Shown piece by piece: positions 33,315 to 41,877 of a stretch of 57,104 bases of DNA. The notes below the pieces were generated by a model. It made no database searches. It was not told the DNA's origin and saw only the letters and a list, made by a program, of their open reading frames with translations. How positions within the stretch are numbered: position 1 is the first letter of the stretch; each line of letters opens with the position of its first letter. Made by a program: the position numbers and the translations under genes. The DNA lies in NCBI GenBank assembly GCA_910577945.1, contig CAJTNI010000013.1:1-57104 (forward strand), written 5' to 3'. This stretch comes from an uncultured Christensenella sp. GTDB lineage: Bacteria > Bacillota > Clostridia > Christensenellales > Pumilibacteraceae.

Positions 33315-33743
33315 ATGAAAGCGGTCATTCAGCGAGTTAACGGCGCGACGCTGTCCGTCGACGGGAAGGTGGTTTCGGCAATCGGGCGCGGGCTGGCGGT
33401 TTATCTCGGAATATTCGATGCCGATACCATGTCGGACGTGGACAAGTTTTGCAAAAAGCTCGTCGCCATGCGTATATTCGAGGACGAAAACGGCAAGCTT
33501 AATCTTTCCGTGCGCGATATCGGCGGCAGCGTTTTGCTCGTGTCCAACTTTACGCTTTGCGGCGATATTTCGCGCGGCAACCGTCCCGATTTTCGTTTGG
33601 CTATGAAGCCCGAGCCCGCGCAACGGCTGTTTGACGAGTGCGCTCGCGCGCTCAATTCGCTCGTGCCCACGGTCACGGGCGTTTTCGGCGCGGACATGAC
33701 GGTCGAGCAATCCAATGCCGGACCTGTGACTATAATTTACTGA
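33315..33743 (+). CDS. dtd: D-aminoacyl-tRNA deacylase
   Basis: 142 residues. It removes D-amino acids wrongly attached to tRNA. MKAVIQRVNGATLSVDG at the start and the cross-subunit NAGPVTI with the Gly-cisPro pair at the end are typical. The usual SQFTL motif reads SNFTL, a substitution at a conserved position next to the active site. No Shine-Dalgarno; transcription probably starts at the ATG. Two bases separate it from queH. First chromosomal gene after the prophage. Confidence 0.93.
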   Translation: MKAVIQRVNGATLSVDGKVVSAIGRGLAVYLGIFDADTMSDVDKFCKKLVAMRIFEDENGKLNLSVRDIGGSVLLVSNFTLCGDISRGNRPDFRLAMKPEPAQRLFDECARALNSLVPTVTGVFGADMTVEQSNAGPVTIIY

Positions 33744-33744
33744 C

Positions 33745-34329
33745 ATGCTTTACAACGGCGATATCAAATCCAAAAAGCTGCTTTTGCACGCGTGCTGCGG
33801 ACCGTGCAGTCTCGGCGCAATCGAGCCGCTGCTCTCCGACGGCGCGGCGGTTTCGCTGTTTTTTTATAATCCATGCATAGTCGACGGCGAGTTCGAGCGC
33901 CGTCTGGACGCGATGCGTTTTGTCGCGGAGCATTACGGCTTGCCGCTTATTGTTCCGGCGCACGACTATTCGCAATATTTATCGTACGCCGCCGAGCATG
34001 CCGCGGCGCGCGAGGGCGGCGAACGCTGCGCGCTGTGCATCGACGACCGTTTGCTCGTAAGCGCGCGCTACGCCGACGAGCATGGGTTCGATATGTATTC
34101 CACGACGCTCACGGTCAGTCCGCACAAAAACAGCAAGCTTATATTTTCGCTCGCCGAGCGCAATGCCTACGGCGCGCCGTTTCTCGCGCGCGATTTCAAA
34201 AAGCGCGACGGGTTTTTGCGTTCTACGCGTTTGACTCGCGAGCTCGGCATTTACAGACAAAGCTTTTGCGGCTGCGAGTTTTCCGCAATCGGCAGCGGAG
34301 CGAGCTATGCGGGCGGTGACGGCGTATGA
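33745..34329 (+). CDS. queH: Epoxyqueuosine reductase QueH
   Basis: 194 residues. HACCGPC near residue 16, GERCALCIDDRL in the middle and YRQSFCGCEFS near the end supply the cysteines for the iron-sulfur centre of QueH (formerly DUF208). It reduces epoxyqueuosine to queuosine in tRNA, replacing QueG. It follows dtd directly and overlaps uvrC by 4 bases, so it is probably co-transcribed. Confidence 0.92.
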   Translation: MLYNGDIKSKKLLLHACCGPCSLGAIEPLLSDGAAVSLFFYNPCIVDGEFERRLDAMRFVAEHYGLPLIVPAHDYSQYLSYAAEHAAAREGGERCALCIDDRLLVSARYADEHGFDMYSTTLTVSPHKNSKLIFSLAERNAYGAPFLARDFKKRDGFLRSTRLTRELGIYRQSFCGCEFSAIGSGASYAGGDGV

Positions 34330-36995
34330 GTAATCTCACCGAAAAGCTCAAAGACTTGCCCGACACGCCCGGCGTGTACATTATGCGCGACGCGGGCGGC
34401 AAGGTGATTTACGTCGGCAAGGCGGTTGTGCTCAAAAACCGCGTTCGTCAATATTTTCAGCACACCGAAAAGCCTGTCAAGGTGCAGGCGATGGTCGATA
34501 ATATCGCCGATTTCGATTATATAATCACGCGCACCGAGAAGGACGCGCTCGCGCTCGAAAACAACCTAATCAAGAAATACAAGCCGCATTACAACATACT
34601 TTTAAAGGACGACAAAACCAGCCCGTACATTCGCATCGACATGCGCGCCGAGTACCCGACAATCGAGGTTACGCGCAAGGTCAAGCGCGACGGCGCGCGT
34701 TATTTCGGTCCGTTTATCGGCGTGTCCGTGCGCGACGTGATTTCCGTTTTGCAGTCGGTTTACCGCCTGCGCACGTGCTCGGGCAAGCTCAAAAAGCGCG
34801 CGCGTCCGTGCTTGGATTACGACCTCGATTTGTGCCTTGCGCCGTGCTGCGAGCGGTGCGACAGGGCGGAGTATATAAAGGCCGCCAATGCCGCCGCGTC
34901 CTTTCTTTCGGGCGGCGGAGACGACGTTTCGGGCGTTATAATGCAAAAGATGACCGAGGCTGCCGAGCAGGAGAATTTCGAGCGCGCGATTTCCTATCGA
35001 AATCAGCTGCGCGTGCTCGAAAATTTAAAGAGCAAAATCGTGGGCGAGCTGGGCAATATCGTCAACATCGACGCGTTCTATTACACCGACAACGGCATTT
35101 ACGGCGCGGCGAGCGTGTGTATCGTGCGCGGCGGGAAAATGATGGGCGTAAAGAATTATATCATCAACGAGCCTCAGGTTTTCGGCGGGGACATGACCAC
35201 GTTCTTGCCGCAGTATTATTCTATGACGAACGAGCTGCCCGACGAAATTTGCTTGCAGACGGAGCAGGACACGCGCGGGCTTGCCGAGTATTTTCAGTCG
35301 ACGTTTTCCAAGCGCGTCGACATATCTTTCCCGCAAAAGGGCGTGCGCAAAAAGCTTTTGGATACGGCGGCGCGCAACTGCCGCGATTATTTGTTGAAGA
35401 GCGCGGACAGAGTAAAGCGCGAGTCCGACATGACCGTCGGCGCGTGCGAGCGGCTTAAATCGGTGTTCGGGCTTGCGAGCGCGCGGCGCATCGAGTGCTA
35501 CGATATTTCCAATATTTCTGGCGTGGACAAGGTGGCGTCGGGCGTGGTGTTTATCGACGGCAAGGCGGACAAGGCGCAGTATCGGCGTTATCGCATTCGC
35601 ACCGTCGAGGGCGCGGACGATTTTCGGTCCATGTACGAAACGCTTACGCGCAGGCTCATTCGCTATAAAAACGGCGACGCGGGGTTCGAGGAACTGCCCG
35701 ACCTCATAGTGATAGACGGCGGACTCGAACAGGTGGAGTTTGCGTCGCGTGCCGCCGACGACGTGGGCGTGCGTGTGCCCATGGTGGGGCTTGCCAAAAA
35801 GGACGAGGAGCTGTACCTGCGCGGCAATCCCGAGCCCGTCAAGCTGAAACGCGACGATTACGCGTTGAGGCTGTTGCAGCGCGTGCGCGACGAAGCGCAC
35901 CGATTTGCGGTGCTGTATCACCGCTCGCTGCGTTCCAAGCGGTACGAGAGCGAGCTCAAATCGGTTGACGGCGTGGGCTCGGCGACGGTCAAAAAGGTGC
36001 TCAAAGCGTTTAATACGCGCGCCGTAGCGACGGCGACTGCCGACGAGATTGCGGAAAAGGCGGGTATAACCAAAGCCGCCGCGCGCAATATTTATTTGTA
36101 CTATCACCCGGGCGAGGACGTTGCGCCGAGATTAAAGTACAAGCTGATAGCTACCGACCTCGACGGCACGCTGCTAAACGACGAGCTGACCGTGTCCGAG
36201 CGCAACCTCTTGGCGATAGAAAAGTTTCGGGCGGCGGGCGGCATATTTACAATCGCAACGGGCAGAATGCCGAGCAGCGTGAAGCGGTATGCGGAAATGC
36301 TCGGGCTTGACGCGCACCCCGTAAAAATGATTTGCAATATCGGCGGCATAATAGTCGATTCGGCGACGATGGAGACGGAGCGGTTGGCGAGCGTTTCTCC
36401 GCAATCGGCGTCCGCGCTCTTGCGCTACGCATTGCCGCGCGTCGAGTTCGGGCTCATGTATTACGCGAGCGGCGCGATTGCGAGCGAGATGAGCGAGGCG
36501 GTCGAAATTTACTTTTCCGCTATCGGGTTGACGCCGCAGTCGGTAGACGATTTGCCGAAGCGCGCCGAGGCGTTCGACGAGCCGATTGTAAAAATCGTGC
36601 TGATAACCGACGAGCGCGAGGTTCGCGGCTTGACGGAAAGCCTCGCGGCGGCGTTTGACGATATGCAGTTTATTCAGTCTACCGCGCCGCTGCTGCAACG
36701 CCTGCGCGCCGTTCGTCCCGAGCTCAATCCCGCATTGATAGAATGCGTGGCGCGCGGCGCGGACAAGGGCACGGGGCTGAAAGCGGTCGCCGACTATTAC
36801 GGCTTGGACGCGTCCGAGGTAATCGCAATCGGCGACAGCTACAACGACGTCGCCATGATAAAGGCGGCGGGCATGGGCGTTGCGACTGCCAACGCGCCCG
36901 AGCCGATAAAAAACCTCGCCGATTACGTGACCGATACGAACAACGCCGACGGCGTCGCCAAGGCGATTGAAAAGCTGTGCTTCGGCGAGACGTGA
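34326..36995 (+). CDS. uvrC: Excinuclease UvrC fused to a Cof-type HAD phosphatase
   Basis: 889 residues in one frame. Residues 1-600 are UvrC, complete: GIY-YIG nuclease (LPDTPGVYIMRDAGGKVIYV), cysteine-rich region (RPCLDYDLDLCLAPCC), UVR helix, RNase H-like nuclease (IECYDISNISG, LIVIDGGLEQ) and HhH pair (VDGVGSATVKK). From residue 604 a HAD hydrolase begins at once: DLDGT (611-615), TGRMPSS, and GDSYNDVAMIKAAG near 836. UvrC cuts both sides of a DNA lesion; Cof-type HADs remove phosphate from sugars or cofactors. No start codon lies between the parts, so a true fusion (or a loss of the stop) is indicated. Confidence 0.9.
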   Translation: MSNLTEKLKDLPDTPGVYIMRDAGGKVIYVGKAVVLKNRVRQYFQHTEKPVKVQAMVDNIADFDYIITRTEKDALALENNLIKKYKPHYNILLKDDKTSPYIRIDMRAEYPTIEVTRKVKRDGARYFGPFIGVSVRDVISVLQSVYRLRTCSGKLKKRARPCLDYDLDLCLAPCCERCDRAEYIKAANAAASFLSGGGDDVSGVIMQKMTEAAEQENFERAISYRNQLRVLENLKSKIVGELGNIVNIDAFYYTDNGIYGAASVCIVRGGKMMGVKNYIINEPQVFGGDMTTFLPQYYSMTNELPDEICLQTEQDTRGLAEYFQSTFSKRVDISFPQKGVRKKLLDTAARNCRDYLLKSADRVKRESDMTVGACERLKSVFGLASARRIECYDISNISGVDKVASGVVFIDGKADKAQYRRYRIRTVEGADDFRSMYETLTRRLIRYKNGDAGFEELPDLIVIDGGLEQVEFASRAADDVGVRVPMVGLAKKDEELYLRGNPEPVKLKRDDYALRLLQRVRDEAHRFAVLYHRSLRSKRYESELKSVDGVGSATVKKVLKAFNTRAVATATADEIAEKAGITKAAARNIYLYYHPGEDVAPRLKYKLIATDLDGTLLNDELTVSERNLLAIEKFRAAGGIFTIATGRMPSSVKRYAEMLGLDAHPVKMICNIGGIIVDSATMETERLASVSPQSASALLRYALPRVEFGLMYYASGAIASEMSEAVEIYFSAIGLTPQSVDDLPKRAEAFDEPIVKIVLITDEREVRGLTESLAAAFDDMQFIQSTAPLLQRLRAVRPELNPALIECVARGADKGTGLKAVADYYGLDASEVIAIGDSYNDVAMIKAAGMGVATANAPEPIKNLADYVTDTNNADGVAKAIEKLCFGET

Positions 36996-37088
36996 CGGCG
37001 TTCTTGCATAAAATACCGTAAAGCCGCTCGAAATGCAGGCTATAAAACAACAGCTTTACTCACACGTTATACAAAAGGAGACTTAGCT

Positions 37089-38144
37089 ATGCCCAAAAAG
37101 AAATCGGATGCCGATACGACAAATACGGTCGAGCCCGAGGCAAGCGTCGAGCGCGAGCCCGTCGAGCCCGCGTCGTCCGTTGCCGACGAGTCCGCCGCGC
37201 ATGCCGACGACGAGCTCGCCGCGACCGAAAAGGACGTGGATTTGTTCGAGTTTGCCGAGCGCATGGATTTGGAAATCGTGTATCGCGGCGACAATCGGAA
37301 CATACACTTCGCCACGTTCAACGTAAGCCGTCCGGGCTTGCAGCTCGCGGGATATTACAAGCATTTTTCCGCCGAGCGCGTGCAGGTTATGGGCGAAATG
37401 GAAATGACGTACCTTTTGCAAATGACGCACCAGGCGCGCAAAACCGCATGCGAAACGCTCATGCGTCAGCCCATACCGTGCCTTATTATGACTTCCGTTT
37501 TAAAGCCGTGCGACGAGCTGCTTATTGCCGCGCAAAAGTTCAACCGCGTGCTGTTGAGCTCCAAGCTGCGCACTACGCTGTTCGTAAACAAGCTGTCGCT
37601 GTATCTCAACGAATTGCTCGCGCCGTCGTGTACCATTCACGGGGTGCTTATGGATTTGTACGGCGTAGGCGTGCTCATGCTCGGCGAGTCGGGCATAGGT
37701 AAGAGCGAGACGGCGCTGTCGCTAATCGAGCGCGGACACCGCCTCGTCGCCGACGACGCGGTCACGATAACGCGCATAGGCGACAGATTGGAGGGTACGA
37801 GCCCCGAGGTAATTCGCTATTTTATGGAGGTGCGCGGAATCGGCATTATCGACGTAAAGGCAATGTACGGCGCGGGCGCGGTGCAGCTCGAAAAGACGAT
37901 AGACATGGTCGTGCGCTTGGAGGTGTGGAACGACAAAGCGACTTACAACCGCTTGGGCGACGCGGAAGAAACGCACGCCATACTCGGCGTAAAAAAGCCG
38001 TTGCACGTAATACCCGTAAAGCCCGGGCGAAACCTCGCCGTAATCTTGGAGGCCGCGGCGAGAACGCACCGCTTGAACGACCTCGGGTTCAGCGCGGTAG
38101 AGGAGTTAAACAGCAGGCTGCGCGGCAAAAAGAGCGGGTGGTAA
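37089..38144 (+). CDS. hprK: HPr kinase/phosphorylase
   Basis: 351 residues. P-loop GESGIGKSE (199-207), then RGHRLVADDAV and the signature VRGIGIIDVKAMYGAGAV. It phosphorylates HPr at Ser46 and controls carbon catabolite repression in Bacillota. Compared with the usual 310 residues it has a 40-50 residue acidic, Ser/Pro-rich extension at the start. AAAAGGAGAC precedes ATG. A bidirectional terminator follows. Confidence 0.94.
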   Translation: MPKKKSDADTTNTVEPEASVEREPVEPASSVADESAAHADDELAATEKDVDLFEFAERMDLEIVYRGDNRNIHFATFNVSRPGLQLAGYYKHFSAERVQVMGEMEMTYLLQMTHQARKTACETLMRQPIPCLIMTSVLKPCDELLIAAQKFNRVLLSSKLRTTLFVNKLSLYLNELLAPSCTIHGVLMDLYGVGVLMLGESGIGKSETALSLIERGHRLVADDAVTITRIGDRLEGTSPEVIRYFMEVRGIGIIDVKAMYGAGAVQLEKTIDMVVRLEVWNDKATYNRLGDAEETHAILGVKKPLHVIPVKPGRNLAVILEAAARTHRLNDLGFSAVEELNSRLRGKKSGW

Positions 38145-38180
38145 AATATTCGCAGTCGGCAATCGAATAATGCGCAATAA

Positions 38181-38218
38181 AACAACGCGCGTCCTATAAA
38201 ATACGGGCGCGCGTTGTT
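38181..38218. terminator. Bidirectional terminator between hprK and the lipid kinase
   Basis: AACAACGCGCG (38181) pairs with CGCGCGTTGTT (38208-38218), extended by TCC/GGG pairing. Both flanks are A- or T-rich. It can serve the converging hprK and lipid kinase genes. Confidence 0.85.
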
Positions 38219-38253
38219 TATTTGCTGTGTATTATATAATTTAGTATAACGCG

Positions 38254-39114
38254 TTATTTGTCGGTTATTGCAAAGGTTTTCAATCCGCCTTTTTCGACGC
38301 GTGCGTCGAAATCGAGCCCGTAGTAAATTTCTCCGTCGAGCTGTACGGGCGCGGGCGTTTTTATTTTTACGCGTTCGCAAACGGTCTTACGCGAATACGG
38401 CTTGCCGACGTGCTTGCCCTTTACGAATTCGGGCATGACGAGCAGCGTGGGCTTGCCCTTGGGTTTTTCTATAATCATAAGTTCGAGCATGCCGTCGTCG
38501 GCGACAGATTGCGGCGACAGCTTTATGCCGCCGCCGATTTGCGTGCCGTTGCACACTCCAACCATAATGCAGTCGTAATCGGAGCGTTCGCCGTTCAGTT
38601 CGACGGTGACGCGGTACGGCTTGTAACGCAACAGACAGCGGAACAGCGACGCGGTATAGGTGAGTTTGTTTTTGCTCTCGGCGGTTTTCAAAAGCACCTC
38701 GACGTCCAAGCCCGTGCCCGCGACGTTTATACAGCGTCGGTCGGCAATGCGTATATAATCGAGGTCGCGCGGCACTCCGTCTATAATGCTCGCAATCGCC
38801 TTTATCGGGTCTAAGCTCGCCGCGCCCGTGCCGATAGCGAAATCGTTGCCGCGCCCCGCGGGAATGAGCCCGAGTCGCGATTTGTCGAAGTCTATTCCGT
38901 TGAGAACCTCGTGGAACGTGCCGTCGCCGCCCAATGCGACGACCGTCGAGCCTGTCGCGCTTAATTCGCGCGCCAGCGCCTCGGCGTGACCCTTGGCGTT
39001 TGTTACGTGCGCCGCATAGTCGACGGCGCGCTCGTCGAGATAAGCGGTTACGGCGGTTAAAGCCTTTGCGCCGTTGCCTTTGCCGCTTTTTTTGTTGGCT
39101 ATAAGCTCTATCAT
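38254..39114 (-). CDS. Diacylglycerol kinase-family lipid kinase (YegS/BmrU/DagK type)
   Basis: 286 residues. NKKSGKG at the start, GGDGTFHEVLNGI (nucleotide binding) and PAGRGNDFAIGTG are the family signature; KLSPQSVADDGMLELMIIEK is the typical C-terminal segment. It phosphorylates a lipid such as diacylglycerol, recycling it into phospholipid synthesis. AGAGGG precedes the start. It runs opposite to hprK. Confidence 0.9.
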   Translation of the reverse strand: MIELIANKKSGKGNGAKALTAVTAYLDERAVDYAAHVTNAKGHAEALARELSATGSTVVALGGDGTFHEVLNGIDFDKSRLGLIPAGRGNDFAIGTGAASLDPIKAIASIIDGVPRDLDYIRIADRRCINVAGTGLDVEVLLKTAESKNKLTYTASLFRCLLRYKPYRVTVELNGERSDYDCIMVGVCNGTQIGGGIKLSPQSVADDGMLELMIIEKPKGKPTLLVMPEFVKGKHVGKPYSRKTVCERVKIKTPAPVQLDGEIYYGLDFDARVEKGGLKTFAITDK

Positions 39115-39166
39115 TTTGCCCTCTGTCGGTTCTGCCGTCGTTTTATGAAATGTGCGTGCCGTACCG

Positions 39167-40126
39167 CTATTCGTCGCCCTCGGTTTTTTCGAGAGGCTGG
39201 ATAAGCTCGGTGAGCTGCTCGTTGAGCTTGGAAATTTTTTGCTGCAAGCGAATGGCGCGCTTTAATACGTCCTCTTTCGATTTTGCGGCGGCCGCGGGCT
39301 TTTTGCCGCCGCGCGGTTCGGGCTGCTGCACCGCCGCCACCTCGTTGTTTTTGCGTGCGGGGCGGCGCAAATCTCGCGCCAGCTCGCGGCGCGTTCTCGG
39401 CGCGCCGTCGCGCGCGGGCGAAGGCGCAGTCGTGCGCTCGTACGATAAGCAGTTTAAAAACAGCTTGTACAGCGGCGTTACGTCGTCGGTCTTGAACGCC
39501 TTGTCCTCCGCGTCCTTAATCGCGCTCGGCGTGGAGCGGTAGAGCAGCAGCGAGAAACCTTTGAGCTTGCTGAACATAACCAAAAACAGCCGAAGCGTGA
39601 AATCGGACCCGCGGTCGAACGGGTGCATAATCAGCAGCTCGCGCATATAATGAGACAAATACCCCGCGAAATCCTCTTTGCTTATTGTGGGGGCTATTTC
39701 CGTGTCGTTCATTTTGGTTATTATGGATTTGAGCGAGCCGGCGATATATTTGGGGTCGGTGTGCGCGTTGCCGTCGGTCAAAAGCTCGGCGGCGCGCGGC
39801 TTGCCCGCGTCGGCGTTCAGGTCGCCGCAAACGGTTTTGTGCAGTAGCATTGCCGACGTATATGTGACGGGTGCGGGCATGCCGTTTTTGACGGCGATAA
39901 GCGCGCGGAAAAACGCGAGATAGTGAAAGCTGCGATTGTACGCCGCGGAGTTTTTATCGGCAGTGCGCGCATGCTTGATTTTTTGCGCTAAAAATTTATC
40001 GGGGTCGAGTCTGTCGAGCAGCATCATAAGCCCGTCCGCATCGGCGGACGGCGGCAACTTGTAACCGTCTGCCGACAGCGCAGACTTGACGGTACGCAAG
40101 ATTTTGTTTGCCTCGTACAACTCCAT
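39167..40126 (-). CDS. Degenerate Fic-domain protein
   Basis: 319 residues from ATG 40126 (ATG 40135 is possible but lies in the -10 box). About residues 150-235 look like a Fic fold: YMRELLIMHPFDRGSDFTLR then KLKGFSLLLY and a helix ending PLYKLFLNCL. The canonical HPFx[DE]GNGRxxR is changed to HPFDRGSDFTLR: the catalytic His, Phe, first Gly and last Arg stay, but the acidic, Asn, Gly and Arg positions that hold ATP are lost. AMP transfer is therefore unlikely. The C-terminus is a basic linker and a coiled coil. Partner unknown. Confidence 0.6.
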   Translation of the reverse strand: MELYEANKILRTVKSALSADGYKLPPSADADGLMMLLDRLDPDKFLAQKIKHARTADKNSAAYNRSFHYLAFFRALIAVKNGMPAPVTYTSAMLLHKTVCGDLNADAGKPRAAELLTDGNAHTDPKYIAGSLKSIITKMNDTEIAPTISKEDFAGYLSHYMRELLIMHPFDRGSDFTLRLFLVMFSKLKGFSLLLYRSTPSAIKDAEDKAFKTDDVTPLYKLFLNCLSYERTTAPSPARDGAPRTRRELARDLRRPARKNNEVAAVQQPEPRGGKKPAAAAKSKEDVLKRAIRLQQKISKLNEQLTELIQPLEKTEGDE

Positions 40127-40133
40127 ACCGCTC

Positions 40134-40162
40134 ATTATAGCACAATCGGACAAAAATTGCAA
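40134..40162 (-). promoter_or_regulatory. Promoter of the Fic-like gene (leaderless type)
   Basis: On the minus strand TTGCAA (40157-40162), 17 bp, TATAAT (40134-40139), then 7 nt to the ATG at 40126. Confidence 0.7.
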
Positions 40163-40249
40163 TATTTTCCGCCGATTTCCGCGCGGCTTAAAAATTTTTA
40201 TAATTAGTCGTCAAACTATTGAAAAAAATCTCAAAACGGAGTAAAATAT

Positions 40250-41071
40250 ATGAAGGACACTTTGAGCGCTTGGACGACGTACGGCATCGGCGGCGCGGCG
40301 CGGCGGTTGACTGTGGTTGACGAGCGCGCGCGGCTAATCGAGCTTGCACCCGACGCGCTCGTTTTGGGCGGCGGCTCGAACGTGCTCGTGTCGGACGACG
40401 GCTACGACGGCGACGTCGTTATCAATCGCTACGCCGAAGTAAATCGGCGCGGACACTCTGTGACGGTCGGCTCGGGCATGCGGTTGCCGCGGCTGTGCGG
40501 GTACTTGGCGGAAAACGGGCTTTCCGGCTTGGAGTTTGCCGTTGGCATACCCGCGTCGGTGGGCGGCGCCGTTAGAATGAACGCGGGCGCGTTCGGCGGG
40601 TGCATAGCCGACCGCTTGGTATGCGCCGAGGTGCTTACGGGCGGCGTAGTCAAATGCCTGTCAGCCGCGGAGCTCGGGCTTTCCTATCGGCACAGCGCGT
40701 TAAAGGACGGCGACGTCGTACTGACCGCCACGTTCGCGCTCGACTCGAACGCGCCCGCAGACGTAAAGGCGCGCGGCGCGGAATACGCAAGGCTGCGCAG
40801 GCAAAAGCAGCCGTCGGGCAGGAGCGCGGGCTCGGTATTCAAAAACCCGCAGGGCGCGGCGATTGCGCGTTTAATCGACGAAGCGGGCTTAAAGGGCTTG
40901 CGCCGCGGCGGCGCGGTTATATCGCCCGTGCACGCCAATTTCATAGTCAACGACGGCGGCGCGACGGCGCGCGACGTGCGCGCGCTCATCGATACGGTCA
41001 AGGCGGAGCTGGCGGCGCGATACGGCGTGACCGCGCAAGAGGAAATCATTTATATCGGAGAATTCGGGTAA
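40250..41071 (+). CDS. murB: UDP-N-acetylenolpyruvoylglucosamine reductase
   Basis: 273 residues. TTYGIGGAA, LGGGSNVLVSDDG (FAD binding), GLEFAVGIPASVGGAVRMNAG, SGRSAGSVFKNP with the catalytic serine, and the end EEIIYIGEFG identify MurB, which makes UDP-MurNAc for peptidoglycan. GGAG lies 8 bases before ATG. A TTGAAA-17-TAAAAT pair at 40219-40247 overlaps that site and would start transcription inside the gene, so the true promoter is unclear. The stop overlaps the next start (TAATG). Confidence 0.95.
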   Translation: MKDTLSAWTTYGIGGAARRLTVVDERARLIELAPDALVLGGGSNVLVSDDGYDGDVVINRYAEVNRRGHSVTVGSGMRLPRLCGYLAENGLSGLEFAVGIPASVGGAVRMNAGAFGGCIADRLVCAEVLTGGVVKCLSAAELGLSYRHSALKDGDVVLTATFALDSNAPADVKARGAEYARLRRQKQPSGRSAGSVFKNPQGAAIARLIDEAGLKGLRRGGAVISPVHANFIVNDGGATARDVRALIDTVKAELAARYGVTAQEEIIYIGEFG

Positions 41072-41877
41072 TGGCATTTTGGGGCGACTACCACACGCAT
41101 ACGACTTACAGTCACGGCAAGGGCAGCGTTTTGGACAACGCGCGCGTTGCGGCGCAAAAGGGGCTCGGGCAGATTGCCATTACCGACCACGGATTAAGCC
41201 ACGTCATATTCGGAGTAAAGCGCAAGGAGCTGCCGCGGCTGCGGGCGGATTGCGAGGCGGCTACCGCGGAAACGGGCGTGCGCGTCTTGGTCGGCATGGA
41301 AAACAATTTCAACTCGTTCGACGGCACGCTGGACGTTACTACGGACGATTTGGACAAGCTCGACATAGTGCAGGGCGGGTATCATAAGGCGGGACGCGCG
41401 CCCACCGCCAAGCAGGAATTTTCATTCCAGATACGAAACATGCTGCGCAGCTTTTGCTCCAAGTCGCCGAGCAAGCTGATAGTCAAAAATACAGACGCGT
41501 ACCTTAAATTGATTGACAATTACGAGCTCGATTTTGTGGGACACTTGAACCGCGACATTCGCGCCGACGCGCTGACCGTGGCGAGGTACGCGAAATCCAA
41601 GGGCACGTATATAGAGATAAACAGCAAGCGGCTCACGCTTACCGACGCGGAGCTTGAAAAGATGACGGAGGAGGGCGTGCTGTTCGTGTGCAATTCGGAC
41701 GCGCACAGCCCCGACCGCGTGGGCGATATGTCGCTCGCCGCGTCGGTAATCGAGCGGCTGCACATACCGTTCGAGCAGATAGGGAATTGGGAGAAATACC
41801 CGAACTTCCGTTCGCAAAACTACAAGCGTGCGACGGCGGCGGCGAATGCCGAGGAGCAAGGCGGTGTCAAATCTTAA
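41071..41877 (+). CDS. PHP-domain phosphoesterase
   Basis: 268 residues from ATG 41071, coupled to the murB stop; the open frame reaches much further upstream but that part is murB in another frame. DYHTHTTYSHGKGS, AITDHG, and the late FVCNSDAHSPDRVG are PHP metal-binding motifs. Members of this group (YcdX-like) hydrolyse phosphate esters. It lies between murB and whiA, where Bacillota usually have PHP, then rapZ and glmR; the latter two are absent here. Confidence 0.9.
   Translation: MAFWGDYHTHTTYSHGKGSVLDNARVAAQKGLGQIAITDHGLSHVIFGVKRKELPRLRADCEAATAETGVRVLVGMENNFNSFDGTLDVTTDDLDKLDIVQGGYHKAGRAPTAKQEFSFQIRNMLRSFCSKSPSKLIVKNTDAYLKLIDNYELDFVGHLNRDIRADALTVARYAKSKGTYIEINSKRLTLTDAELEKMTEEGVLFVCNSDAHSPDRVGDMSLAASVIERLHIPFEQIGNWEKYPNFRSQNYKRATAAANAEEQGGVKS

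Noticed and set aside
40219..40247. Leaderless promoter for murB
   Set aside because: TTGAAA-17-TAAAAT fits by sequence, but the -10 ends only 2 nt before the ATG and a GGAG ribosome site lies in the spacer, so transcription from it would start inside the gene.
40600..41070. Upstream extension of the PHP gene reading frame
   Set aside because: It is an out-of-frame reading of murB with arginine-rich sequence; the PHP domain starts at the ATG coupled to the murB stop.
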